Source: Tubulanus polymorphus (Eukaryota; Nemertea; Palaeonemertea; Tubulaniformes; Tubulanidae). Taken from it: DNA of 64,000 nt. The position numbers and the translations under genes are program-made. Below the pieces are notes generated by a model that ran no database searches, was not told where the DNA came from, and saw nothing but the letters and a program-made list of their open reading frames with translations. Location: assembly GCF_964204645.1 (NCBI RefSeq), contig NC_134029.1, forward strand, positions 18,122,450-18,186,449, read 5' to 3'. Positions 52,292-63,473 of this stretch are shown here, in pieces. Position 1 is the stretch's first letter, and each line of letters opens with the position of its first letter.

Positions 52292-52784
52292 ACATCTCTT
52301 ACTGGCAGAAAGAGGATGAGTATTAATCTGGAAAGCAGAGAGAAGTTTTAGTATTAACTAGAATTATTGGAATACCATGAATTCACATTATGTTACATTT
52401 TGAGAAAACTTTTTCACTAGAATTCTTTTGTTGGCTTCCATCACCTTATTTATAGGTATGATCATTAATATTTCACTGAGTATTGCAGTTATACTGAACT
52501 TCCCTTGACTTGTCGAATATGACAATAGATACATGTGCATTGTACAATGCTTAGTTAAGTCCTTTGGGTTGCTGCTTTAGTTGACAAGGATTTTGGAGGA
52601 AATGCCTTGCAACGAATTGGGAAATAACAAGAACCATATCAAGTGAAAAATAACTTTTTCTGAAAAGGAAATTAATGAATCATATTTTCCTAGGTGATTT
52701 ATTTAGATACCTATGATTACTACACAAAATGTCCTAAAGCCATTCCGATATTTGGTATAAAATGATATGACATGTTCTCTTTTA
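52292..52784. other. Non-coding part of block 2
   Basis: Matches 32370-33058 with a ~250-base deletion near 52610. No gene recognised. Confidence 0.6.
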
Positions 52785-53570
52785 GTAGTAAAACACACTG
52801 ACACTGACAATCCAAAGAAGCACTGTAGTACGAGTTGTAGTGACGACACACAGAGTGATACTGCAGCATCTCTAACAAGTGCGTAACCTAATTCTTAATG
52901 CTTTTCTCAATAAGTATTTTGCATTTCCAAATCCTCCGCATCACACAATGAATGATTGCGGATACAACATACAAAATCTTGATCCTGCTGAAATGTCCAT
53001 GGTTCAAACAGTGCCATAACTTAGAATTGCATTCAAATATTTGGTATAAAATGATATGACATGTTTTCTTTTAAGAGTGAAACACACCGACGCTGACAAT
53101 AGAAGAAGTCACAGTAGCACGAGTTGCAGCGATGACACACGGAGTGATACTGCAGCATCTCTTTCAAGTGCGTTACCTAATTCTTAATGCTTTTCTCAAT
53201 AAGTATTTCGCTTTTTCTAAATCCTCTGCATTGCACGATGAATGATTGCGGATACAACATACAAAATCTTGATCCTGCTGAAATGTCCACATGGTTCAAA
53301 CGGAGCCATAACTTAGAATCGCATTTAAATATTTGGTATAAAATGATATGACATGTTTTCTTTTAGGAGTGAAACACACCGACGCTGGCAATCGAAGAAG
53401 TCACAGTAGCATGAGTTGCAGCGATGACACACAGAGTGATACTGCAGCATCTCTAACAAGTGCGTTACCTAATTCTTAATGCTTTTCTCAATTTCAAGTA
53501 TTTCGCATTTCCAAATCCCCGCATCACACGATGAATGATTACGGATACAACATACAAAATCTTGATCCTT
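52785..53570 (+). repeat. ~290-bp tandem array with acceptor and mini-ORF per unit (block 2)
   Basis: ORFs at 52785-52886, 53074-53187 and 53366-53479 (spacing 289 and 292) each follow a CTTTTAG/CTTTTAAG acceptor and read VKHTDADNRRSHSSTSC-like sequence then SDDTQSDTAASLTSA. Amino-acid differences from block 1 are few (T/A, M/T, Q/R). The array is cut at about 53570, where another piece of family X begins. Confidence 0.7.
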
Positions 53571-53574
53571 ATTT

Positions 53575-53680
53575 TTAAAATAGACCACTACTATAGCTAC
53601 TGAAGTCATACAAGCTAAAAGGAGACTCTCTTATGCTTCAATCGAAGAGTTAGGTGATGAACTAAAAAAATCTGTGGATG
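53575..53680 (+). pseudogene. Family X exon a fragment
   Basis: ACCACTACTATAGCTACTGAAG to GATGAACTAAAAAAATCTG repeats exon a (50695-50780), then stops at the start of a minisatellite. A third exon a on this side supports an original multi-unit array. Confidence 0.6.
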
Positions 53681-53681
53681 A

Positions 53682-53897
53682 ACCTTCTGGAGACTGGTGA
53701 TACTGCTGCTACCCCGATACTACTGTTACCAGTGAGTGATACTTGATCCTTCAGGTGACCGGTGATATTACTGATACCCTGATACCACCGTTACCAGTGG
53801 TACTGCCCGATCCTTCAGCAGACCGGTGATACTACTGCTACCCCGATACTATTGTTACCAGTGATACCGTCCGATCCTCCTAGGGACGACTGGTGAC
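53682..53897. repeat. ~65-bp minisatellite, three units
   Basis: CCTTC(T/A)GG..GACTGGTGATACT, GCTACCCCGATACTACTG and TTACCAGTG recur at 53682, 53749 and 53813, with a partial fourth ending at TGGTGAC (53895). Confidence 0.75.
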
Positions 53898-53899
53898 TC

Positions 53900-54540
53900 A
53901 CTGTAATGTCCTATGGCGCCCTCTACATAGCTGCCATCTTGAACCGGTGTTCTGGTGCACCACTGGCTAGCCGAACAATCACTCAAACCATGTTTTATTA
54001 GCACTAATTAAAATTAAGCACTTCTTTTGTTTTCTGAAATATCCCCCTAGCAACGCATTTGGCCCTTGGATATGGGTATTTCAAAACAAAAAAATTCAAA
54101 AATTCAAAAAACTTGGTATGGTAGTCCACTGACTGCTGTGTACTTCCTTGTCTCAGTTGTAAGTAAATAGTGAACTTTAGCATCAATTCTGTATGATTCA
54201 GACAAAATCGAGTGGATTCTGGTCTATTACTGGTCTTCTAAAGACTCTAAAACTATATTAAAGTTATAATGGGTGATAAAAAATTTACTGGCAGGAAAAA
54301 AAACGAACTTTTCATGGGCGGCACCAAAGGGGGTTAGGGGGTGCGAACGACCCCCCTTTTTAAAAATTCCCAAACGATCGTCGCATAGGGAATTTACCTC
54401 GATAATGCAATGGCAGCACTTTACGATCGTCGATGTGTCGTCACCAGTCACAATCAATGCTTGATTATTGCAATTACTTAACGATTATTGTGTTGTCATA
54501 CATGTCATGTGACAAGTAGCATTTGTCATGAAGCCTAAAA
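53900..54540. other. Unassigned non-coding stretch
   Basis: No supported gene. It contains GGCGCCCTCTACATAGC (53920) and a C/G-homopolymer-rich segment (54305-54355). Nothing recognised. Confidence 0.4.
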
Positions 54541-54552
54541 TATTTCTTTCTG

Positions 54553-54765
54553 AAGGGCAGAACCCGCTCGGGTGCGGGGCAAATATTAGATGGAATCATT
54601 AATATTTGTGGATGGTTAGGTCCCATTGTTCTCGACTTATTTGTTGGTAATTGGCCTAGTAGATTGCATCAGAATGCATCTCCAAGACATAATTTTGCAG
54701 AAATTTCTGCTGCGCCTTCGGCCGGCTATTTTCATGCGTTCCGCACCCGGACGGGCTTTGCCCTT
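54553..54765. repeat. Imperfect inverted repeat, possible 213-bp MITE
   Basis: GAAGGGCAGAACCCGCTCGG (54552-) faces CCGGACGGGCTTTGCCCTTC (54746-54765); arms of about 28 bases with four mismatches. No clear target duplication. Confidence 0.5.
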
Positions 54766-54944
54766 CGGTGACTTTTAGTTGAATATTACGTACTCGACCC
54801 CCCTTAGAAAATGCACCGAAGAAAAAATCCAATATGGTGGTGCCCATGACTCCTGTGGCTAATGCTGTAAGTAGCTCAAAAATTGGTGAAAACTTGTCTG
54901 AAACACCATTGAATGACACAGAAAGGTAAATAAAAGAAGGGTTC

Positions 54945-55592
54945 AGTAGTATACTGTGTGAAAACCGGTCAAAATGGGTAAAATGTCATCAATGTGGTAG
55001 TAATGTGGAATGTCAGATCAACCGAGACACTAAACAAGGCCTCGCCCATAGAATTTCTTTAAACGACGCATGTAAAGAATCTGTGAGTAGTTTTGAAACT
55101 TCAAAAAAGACCGACGAAGGCAAACCTTCTACATACGAAATAGAAATTTTATAATTTGATAATAATCATTATCATTTTTGCAGGAATACATGCAAAATCC
55201 TATGACAGAAGTGATCAACCATCGAGTGTTTAAATCCAGTTCAGATGGAAAGGCAGCAGTATACAATGGAAAATCGATTAATTAAAATTTTGACTACGCA
55301 TACATCGCTGTCCACACTTGGAATTAACCAGTGGTTTACAAAAATTCAAGATAAATTATGTTCCACCATTCACTTAAGCACTGCAAAAGATTTTGATAAA
55401 ATGTGGGCAAAATTTTATGAAAAATTATCTTATTATACGATGGAGACATTTAGCAAATATAAAATTGATGAAGTAAATGAAAGAGCTGTAAACATATCCT
55501 TGCAATTTACTATGGAGATCCTCTTTCAGTACATGATCGAGGACCAATTTCACCATGACCCATCAACTGGGCCAGACCACAGCCCCTCATAG
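54945..55592 (+). pseudogene. Possible Mutator-like transposase-domain fragment
   Basis: The first part reads KWVKCHQCGSNVECQINRD, LNDACKESVSSFETSKK and KPSTYEIEI, i.e. a CxxC, a Cys and an F-TS motif before a YEIN-like word, as in the Mutator-like domain found in many invertebrate proteins. An acceptor TTTTTGCAG (about 55182) precedes the second part, whose 115-codon ORF (55245-55592) contains LSTLGINQWFTKIQDKL, comparable to the next helical block. The match is by pattern memory only; another domain is possible. Confidence 0.35.
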
Positions 55593-55599
55593 TTTTGGC

Positions 55600-58390
55600 G
55601 ATCAGATCATAGATCAATTCACCAGTTTAGCGTATAGTGACAGGTTAGCTCATAGCAATAATTTAAGTTGGAGCAATAGTTAAAATCACAGGAATAGTCT
55701 TTTTACTTTCCAAACCTTCCATCCCAGTTAATTTACTGACATTTTCCACCTTCTGGGAAGGTTAACACTGCCTGGTCGAGTTTGATTACCTGTCACAACA
55801 TACCTGTCATAGATGTCATAACTTTTTCCCATAGAAGCAGCAATTGCCACCCAGGGGAACTCTTTTAACAACAAAGCCGTGTGTCTCTGATCTGACAACC
55901 AGGCAGTAAAGGATGTGATCAATAGAATTGCATGTTATTTTTGTAGAAGAAACATTATCTTTTACAAGAATTATAATCTGTATCCTCAATGTACCATTGT
56001 AATGTGGTCTGAGTCGTAAGGCCAAAAAAAATTGACAGTGTAGCAATAAACAAAACGATTTATCGATCGGCGAAGTGCCTTCACTGAATAACAAATTGAA
56101 GGCAATAAATATTCAGTTATGGAGCGTACACAGCGTGGATTTTCGGTTGAGGAGCGTATATAGATCGATTGTAAAATTTAAGTCAATTAAGTTCTATGTA
56201 TTGAATTGTATTTGTGGCGCCACACTCCCAGTCGCATCGAAAAGGTAGGGTACTACCCACAGTGTAGTAACTGTACCACAAAACCTGTAACAAAGTGAGG
56301 CAGAAAGTTTGTAAATGCTTAGTCAGACTGAAAAGACTAAAAAAGTAATTACTAATGGGGTAGTCTGGTCTGCTTAACACAATTGGAGTTATGAAGAGTG
56401 AAAAAAAAATTGTTTCGATGGAAAACCTGCTACTTATTAATCATATAACATTTTTAACACTCGATGTAAATAATAAATCTTTTTTAAACCTCCCACCCAA
56501 CCCAACTTTTTTGGGCTAATAAAGGTTTAAGTTAAGGTCTTCTCAGTTTGGACAACCAGACGATAGTTCACAGAACTACTGCAATTACTTACATGCTAAC
56601 CCAGAATTCTTCCAAGATGTTTATATCTTCAGACATCAGTTGGACAAGATGATATCAGCTGAAGCAGTATAATCAGGACAGAAACAAAATGTATCAGATT
56701 TAAGGGCTTTTTCCATCATATAAGCAGCCTGATGAGAGTCATAGACTAAGCAATACAATTCCTATATCTAACAATGGAGGCACTTTTGTGTCCAAAAAGA
56801 AACAGGTTGTACATTTCAACGACATGAAACCGTGCATTCTATCTAGAGAAGCCGTAGGTTGCGAAAAGCCGGAATAGAAACCAATGAAAGCCAAACCTGA
56901 TAAAAGCGACTAACTCTCAAAGATGAAGATTGTGTCTGGATTCGGGATACAGCCCAAAACAAGGGCAGTAATCAAAGAATCAACACTACTCAATACTACT
57001 GTTGCGAAGAGCTGGTAGAATTTGTAGCAATTGACTAAAGATGTATATTCAATTCAGGTAGTTGAGATAATGATCATTTAGTAGCTAAGGGTGATGGGAT
57101 GATATATTGTATAAATAGATTTATCTTTTTGACTTAGTTTGGCATGACTATATTATAACTTGACTCAGATTGAGTGTCCTCGCTTTCGCCTTTTATCCTT
57201 TTGACCTGGCCTTTCTCTGCAAGTGGACAAACTCTGTTTTTTTTTCTGTCCTCTGCAACACTTAGTCACGCCATATCCAAATTTTTGAGTGTAGATTCAT
57301 TCTTGAAATTTCAATTACATGTACCTTGAAATTTTAATCATCTTTATACCCTTTATCTAAGTCTTAATGTAAGATTTACACTGCGATATGATTCAAATAT
57401 TTTCCAATTACAATATGGGGATTTTTATAGGTTCCTTGGGGTTAAGTTCAGTTATGATTTTGGTTTCTGATGCTATTTCGTGACTTAGAACTATTTTCTA
57501 CTGAAGGATCTTGGGATGAAAATAACAGGAGTCAGTTTTTGGGGTGTTGGTCAAGCTAGTTAGTAGCAGCAGAGAATTTTATTTTTGGGTATTTGATTTT
57601 GGATTTACCAACACGGTAATCTAATGCAATACTTAACGAGAGCCCCAAGGGGCACTATGGCCAGCCTGTCAGCTTTTCATAAAATGGCAAATGATGCATT
57701 CTGAGGGTTAAATTTATCAAAATACAATCGTGGCTAAGTAGCACATACAGCGAATGGAGCTGGCAGAAACAAATACCTCAGATAAATCTTTCCCCTTGGT
57801 CTTATTGATTTGAATTTTCTGAAATTTGCTCAATAAAGTAAAATTGAATTAGATTTGATATATTTTTTGCAGAATAAAATTTAATTGAATTTGCAGTTTG
57901 AGCACATGGCTAATTAACGTATCAAGGTCCTCCATCCGATATGGGGAAAAGCTATTTTTCTCGGACTTTGCACAATTGTCAATAATATTTTCTGTAAGCA
58001 AATTAAAAATATTCCTCCCAAAAACCAAACCAACTTAACATTTCACAGAAATCGATCTTGAAATACAATTTTAGATCTTAAAATAAAACCCAGAAGTAAA
58101 ACGGTAGACGATACCGCGGGTTCACGTGAACACCTGCCTATCTCAGCATCGAATTTGTGGAGAAAAAATGGTTGAGCATTGTATTCATGCTACACAGCTC
58201 ACTGTTAGGTTCTTTATGATAGATGCGGTAACGTGCTGCCACCTGGAGGGAGCGGAAGTGTAGTCAGGAAGTTTTGTTGACGTGTCAGATGTTTTTTGAC
58301 AGAATTAGCTACGTAGCTAACTGATAACGAGTATTTCTATAATGTGTTTGTAAATTTTGTCTGTTTTGTAACGGCCATATTTCGTTTAAA
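55600..58390. other. Gene-poor stretch
   Basis: AT-rich, with only short shadows of open frames on either strand. No recognised protein, TIR or tandem array. A poly-T tract near 57236-57246 is the only simple feature. Confidence 0.5.
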
Positions 58391-58400
58391 TCATTATCCT

Positions 58401-58700
58401 AAAGGGGCACTCAAGTCGCCCTTACAAGTGCAACTACAACTAGAAGCGACTGGTTGGAGCAACTGGCAGCGATCGTCAGCGACTGGTTTTTTCCCAGTCG
58501 CGGCTACCTAAGCGTCTACAACTGACAGCGATGGGTCGGCGACGCAAAAACTGCCAGTCGCTATGAGTTGAACATGTTGAACTTTTAGCAACGCGTCGCA
58601 GCGACTACCACTAGTTGTACAGCGTTTTTGTCGACCTGAGCGCTACTGCAACCGATTTCCGCGTTGTAGGGAAATACTATAGTCATGTGATTAGTTCAAA
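58401..58700 (+). mobile_element. Possible Harbinger-type terminus rich in CGACTGG words
   Basis: GGGGCACTCAAGTCGCCC at about 58403 follows TAAA, and CAGCGACTGG/CCAGTCGC words in both orientations recur (58449-58620). Such G/C-rich ends with many inverted GCGACTGG words and a 3-base TWA target are common in animal Harbinger elements. The MADF ORF behind it fits, because Harbingers carry a second Myb/MADF-like gene. The right end was not found. Confidence 0.35.
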
Positions 58701-58898
58701 ATGGCGGACGGCTGGTCGGAAGCTTCTGAAGCGAGGTTGATCGAACTCTGGCAGGAACGACCGTCATTGTACGACACATCGTGCAATGATTACATAAATA
58801 GAAATAAAAAAGATAGCGACATAAGGGAGATATGTTTTCAGCTAGAAAAGTCCGGTCCCCCAGTGGCTATGAACATGACGAACATGTGCATTTCCTAA
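58701..58898 (+). CDS. MADF (Myb/SANT-like) DNA-binding domain ORF, probably first exon
   Basis: MADGWSEASEARLIELWQER, then PSLYDTSCNDYINRNKK and IREICFQLE match the MADF/Myb-SANT-like pattern (acidic start, LIELW-RPxLYD, Y-NR-K, I-x-I-x-x-L). MADF domains bind DNA in Adf-1-like factors and in the accessory protein of Harbinger transposons. The frame continues 15 codons beyond the domain, then stops. An exon end near GTCCGGTCCCC is possible. Whether host or transposon gene is undecided. Confidence 0.55.
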   Translation: MADGWSEASEARLIELWQERPSLYDTSCNDYINRNKKDSDIREICFQLEKSGPPVAMNMTNMCIS

Positions 58899-58899
58899 A

Positions 58900-59660
58900 A
58901 CATTTCCTTACCTCATTTCCATGCAGATGGATCCCTAGTGCAATCACATTTTCACTATGTTGCCTGTTTCAATAAAACATGCTGTGTGTCATGGATCCTA
59001 ATAGCTCAGCCACAATTTATCCCTTCATATTATCTGGGAATAAAGCAGACCGTACTTGATTTTGATATTTCAGTTTATCTTCACACAGTAATACAGTTGG
59101 TTTCAATATTGGTGAGAACATCTTCAGGTTACTTTTAGATAGAGTAGCACTGCTGTCATGAAAACAAGTACTAGGCCAGCTGAAATGACACCTAAAATTA
59201 AGGAAATTAAGATTAATTTGAATTATCGTTGAACTAGAATTACGCCTTGCGGCCTAAAATACCCCTAAGATACCTCAACTTAACTAATTAAATAGTATGA
59301 CAACAGTATGACACAGTAAAAATACAATCCTTTTATTGGATTAAGGGTAAGGGTTCCAATGGGTTTAGTCTAAAGGATACAGAGGGTTAGGTTATAGGAT
59401 TAGAGGTTCGGAGTTTGCACCCCCAGTGCGCAGGCGACAGAAAAATAGTTGCCGATTTTCCAGTTTATTTCAGAGAATTATTTGAGTGTTGTTAGACCTG
59501 TCGTTTGTCCGGCTAGTTGCGGGCACGTATCCCTGTGTTTTAGGGGCAGCGTAGTTGTGCTTAATCCAGGTGATAGTTTGTTTGTGCGGGCGTTCGTTTT
59601 ATGGCGAGTGTGATGCGTGTGTTTGTTTGTCGCAGTGATAGATGGCGTGTGAGTGAGTGG
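58900..59660. other. Non-coding stretch
   Basis: No supported gene; a GGGTTAGG/GGGTAAGGG-rich patch lies at 59340-59410. Nothing else recognised. Confidence 0.4.
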
Positions 59661-59663
59661 TTA

Positions 59664-60402
59664 TCACATTATGGGTACTACTCTCTCATTAAGGCTGTTC
59701 GGTGTCATACTGTTTAAGCAATTAATCAAATATTTTTCAGCAGTTTCTCTGAGTCTTTGGTCCCAAACAGGGATTGACTGGAGTCCAAATATGTTTATGC
59801 TTTGAAGGGTGCTGCTGAATTGAAGTGTTTGGCTACGGGGATCGGTCGATTGTTTAAAGGGAGGTGAAGAGTATTTTAGTGGCCGTCGATTTACAGATTT
59901 GCCTATATCATAGAAGTGTGGGCCTTTAAAAATGGTTGTGTCTAGAAAATTAGCAAAATTGTTTGTCAATCTCCCAGGTGAAGTCAATGGACGTATGATG
60001 GGTCTGTAGGATGTTCAGGAAGGTAACTAGTTCCTATTATCATGAATTTATCATCAATACACCTCTTATAGAGACATGGTAGCCTCAAGGAAATGTGTGG
60101 TGTCTTTGAGATAGGATTGATGGCTGAAAGTTATGGATGAAGGTAGTGATCGACCCAGGCTGCAACATGATAGGACTCGCTGCTGCAATCAGATACAATA
60201 GGACAGCCAGGCGGGATTTCACTCGCAACAGTCCATTTATCAGGGTTTTTATGTGTTTGGGCAGTGGGTAAAACAGTCTTGGTTGGGGTTCAGAGGGGTA
60301 TCTAAGTAATTGTGCAGCATTGATTTTGTTGGGGGTCCAGCCCGAGGGTAGACGGAATTTAAGAGCTATGCTGGAGCGCTGTCCTTGAAGTGATAGTTCC
60401 AC
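59664..60402 (-). pseudogene. Penelope-type RT fragment on the minus strand
   Basis: Read on the minus strand from 60402: FRLPSGWTPNKINA, matching FRLPSSWAPDEIEP of the 9.3-13.1 kb element. Further on (about 60080-60010) come CLYKRCIDDKFMI (motif C with IDD), TSIDFTWEIDKQ, and FLDTTIFKGPHFYDIGK in the ORF 59664-59987. Stops and frame changes separate the blocks. Motifs A and B are not visible, so an internal deletion is likely. It is a different, older PLE lineage than the plus-strand copies. Confidence 0.65.
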
Positions 60403-60444
60403 ATCCCCAGTCGGTTTAAGTCCGTAAAGGACTGAAGTCTGTCT

Positions 60445-61140
60445 TTGGCCTCATGGTTGGGAGTGCTAGGAGGCCTGAGGCAATATGATAAACCTCTGAG
60501 TAGATTTCTTTGGCCTGAGGAGAGCTGTGTCCTTTTTGAAAGGTTCAGGACTGAGGTGGCTGTGTCGTTATGCGAGTCCTATCTGGCGGGTGGTGAATCC
60601 CGAGGCGGAGGGACTGCGGTGGTTGGGTGACTGGTCAGTGCGGCTACAGCGGCTGTCTGTTGAGCCGAAAGTTGACAGCGGCTGTCTATCGAGCCGAAAG
60701 TTGGTCCCCTCATCAGTTGCAGTTGTATGCAAGTTTTTGGACAATCAATATTCATGTGTAAATAGATTGCTTTTTGTCCAGCGGCGGGCGGGTTTGCGTT
60801 TAAGGTAGTGCCTAGACCTCACCAGGGGGCGTGTCACAACGGATTGTGTTGCAGCGGTCATAGATGGTCAGCGCAGAATTTCAGAGGCATTCTATGGGCC
60901 CATTTTAGGGCGATCTCGCTGGCTCGAGGGTCAAATTCATGCAGATTGAATTCATGTAGGCCTATAAAAGTCGTGAAGTGGTGTTCTCGTAGGATGGAAT
61001 GATTTGATGGAATAGATATTCCCCAATTCGGTGGCCGATCACGGATAGATTCAGCCGTTTCGGTCGTCATGCTGACTGGTTTGATATTTGCGGATCAGGT
61101 TCTGTTGTTGATGGGCCAGGCCAGGCGGTAATTTTTCATT
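60445..61140. other. No supported gene
   Basis: Short open frames on both strands lack recognisable domains. CGGCTGTCT-GAGCCGAAAGTTG is duplicated at about 60650 and 60685. Confidence 0.35.
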
Positions 61141-61284
61141 GACCATGAATGGCTTGCTGAGCACGGTACTGACTGGATTGCGTTTTTCAGCGAGTCGTCA
61201 GGCAATCCCTGGTACGTGGAGCCCGTGTGATGGTTTTTGTTCAAACGGCAGATATCTTGTGGTGGTTGCCTGTGGTTGGCGCGG

Positions 61285-61415
61285 CTGTTGTCTTGCAGTT
61301 GTCTTGAGGTTGTTGCAGCTGTGGTCTCGAAGTTGTCTGTGGTTGTTGCAGCGGTTGTCTCGAGGTTGTTGTCTGGTTGCTGCAGGTGTTGTCTCGAAGT
61401 TGTGTGCTGTGGATC
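61285..61415. repeat. GTTGTCTCGAGGTTGTTGCAG minisatellite
   Basis: Irregular repeats of TTGTCTCGA(A/G)GTTGT and GTTGCAG over about 130 bases. They create leucine/valine/cysteine-rich open frames on the plus strand that should not be read as a gene. Confidence 0.75.
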
Positions 61416-61416
61416 A

Positions 61417-61490
61417 GTGGGTAAAGCATTGGACTATCTTTTCGTTTGGTTTCTATTCCCAATATAGGCCTAGGGGATGTAAGTCAGAAA
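61417..61490 (+). repeat. tRNA-derived SINE-like head
   Basis: GATCAGTGGGTAAAGC resembles a tRNA D-arm/A box, followed about 35 bases later by GGTTTCTATTCCC, a degenerate B box. The stems do not close into a full tRNA. Confidence 0.4.
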
Positions 61491-61951
61491 TCTACTGTAA
61501 TGCCCATGCTCTAACCAAACCCCATAACCGCAGACGTTAACGTAGCCACGGCCTATTGAATATTCGTGGACACTCTGATTCAATAACTCAGCAACATCTT
61601 TTTTTTAACGGATGGATTTCTAGAAATATACATACTGCGTCTTTAACTGTTACGATACTCGTCGAATGGCCATTGGTATACCTAGTTTTCAATTTTCCAT
61701 CCAATTACAACAAATTGACTAAGGTACTCCATCTCACTGACACTGGTCCATCATAAAGCTTTTCTGGAAGGGCTGGTGGTGGTAGTAGTCTGAATACGTC
61801 GTTGTTATGGGTTCCTACAACAGGGAACAACAGCTAATGTCTATTTCTACCTGACTTGAGAGCATAGGCCTACCAGGTGGCCTAAGTAGCTCAGTCAGTT
61901 TAGGTGGTACATAGGCCTACCTGAAACAAGTCTTATTAGGACCAGGAAGGA

Positions 61952-62748
61952 CCACAGGGGTTTGGCGATGGGCTTGGATTTTATTTCCTGGTTGTTGATA
62001 ATCTTGCGAGAATGGCGCTAAATATGAACTGCGAATAAATTCAAAATATCTCGGAAATACCTTATGTTTATATTGTTTATTTATCCGCTATAAAGTTCCG
62101 ATAAACAATTGGTCGTCAAGAATCATTATCAGACGGTCGTCACGCTACTATATAAAATAACAAGGGATGAAACGCAGTTCAAGTCGTGCCAGCCAGAAAG
62201 TTGGGACGGTCACGTGACTTAACGCTTCTTATTTGACTGAATGCAAACCCGAAGCATCTAAGACGGAAACTATGATACGAGAAAATATTTGAGAATAGGC
62301 CTAACTTACATTCAAATGCATTTTTTGACTATGAATTATATATTTCATCATAATTTATTCTTTATAAGTTATTCATTTCATATGAATCATAATCTGACAA
62401 TTGATATCGGTCTGTGAATATGTTAACTTTTCATGTTGAAGTTTTAAATGCGATGACGTCATCAGAATGTCACGTTACTGTCCCAACTTTCTGGCTGAAA
62501 ATTTAAGTACAGCGGAGGCCTGGCGTTTCATCCCTTGTTATTTTATATAGTAAAGCGTGACGACCGTCTGATAATGATTCTTAACGACCAATTGTTTATC
62601 AGAACTTTATAGCGGATAAATAAATAATATAAACAAAAGGTATTTCCGTGATATTTTGAATTTATTCGCAGTTCATATTCAGCGCCATTCTCGCGAGATT
62701 ATCAACAACCCAGAAATAAAATCCAAGCCCATCGCCAAACCCCTGTGG
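61952..62748. mobile_element. Long inverted repeat (foldback/MITE-like), ~270-bp arms
   Basis: 61952-62219 and 62470-62748 are inverted copies at high identity. The ends are CCACAGGGGTTTGGCGATGG and its complement; inner edges near GTCACGT. The 250-base centre is AT-rich and non-coding. CAGGGG...CCCCTG ends recall hAT, but no 8-base target duplication is visible. Confidence 0.9.
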
Positions 62749-62759
62749 AAAGCTCTGGC

Positions 62760-63160
62760 AGTGGACCTAAAACATTGATTTTAAATCCATTCTTCACTTT
62801 TTGAAGGATATATCCAAAATAGGCCTAAAGTCTTCATTGAAGAAAGGGGTTACAAAGAGAAAATTGACTACATTATTTGAAAGTTTAACAATATGTTTCC
62901 ATACCTACCTACTGAAGTTTGGTTTTAGTACTAGACCTAAGTGGTAACTTAGCAGCACCATTTCACTTCGTCTTCAGTTGAATCAGTCGAGGCGGCATCA
63001 GTTTGTTGCGTTGCGTGTAGGTGTAGTGTAAAATAAAGTCTGGTTGGTGGTCCTGCCTGAAAAATGGCCAATACGGCAGCACTTTTCGGCTGATCCTATT
63101 TCTATCGTTCATGTTCTCGTTCTTGAATTTTCTTCTTCACACCACAAACGAATGAATCAC
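62760..63160. other. Non-coding stretch
   Basis: Nothing recognised up to the (GAAT)n tract at about 63166-63191. Confidence 0.4.
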
Positions 63161-63165
63161 GTGGA

Positions 63166-63191
63166 ATGAATGGATGAATGAATGAATGAAC
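63166..63191. repeat. (GAAT)n microsatellite
   Basis: AATGAATGGATGAATGAATG and continuation. The minus-strand open frame across it (63137-63391) is a product of the repeat. Confidence 0.8.
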
Positions 63192-63286
63192 CATGAGTCC
63201 GCAACATTTAATGCCGGTGCGCAAATACACATTCGTCCGCCCGCTAGTGCCACCTCAGTGACATCCTCGCTTGCCAGGGTCCGGTC

Positions 63287-63330
63287 GACTGGTTGCCTGC
63301 ACTTTTGAAGGTAGAGACCGGCAACCAGTC
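63287..63330. repeat. Inverted repeat related to the 6.7-kb tRNA-like units
   Basis: GACTGGTTGCC (63287-63297) faces GGCAACCAGTC (63320-63330), an exact 11-base palindrome with a 22-base loop. The same arms and spacing occur at 6708-6750. Confidence 0.75.
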
Positions 63331-63473
63331 TAGGGTCCAGTATCGCTACGAAACCTCGCTTAACGAATCCCTTGATAGCGACTGGCGGCAAAAGCTGCGG
63401 AAATAGTGAATGACGTTTATTTCTTAGAATGTGGAGTTTAGGAAATAAACTTTTCCGATTGAAACCGTCTTTA

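Noticed and set aside
59340-59410. Interstitial telomere array
   Set aside because: GGGTAAGGG and GGTTAGG words are irregular and do not form TTAGGG tandem units.
61139-61540. ORFs on both strands over 61.2-61.5 kb
   Set aside because: Products of the GTTGTCTCGAGG minisatellite.
61944-62756. hAT assignment of the long inverted repeat
   Set aside because: End words fit, but AAGGACCA and TGGAAAGC flanks do not form an 8-base duplication.
63137-63391. Minus-strand ORF with FIHSFIHSF
   Set aside because: Encoded by the (GAAT)n microsatellite.
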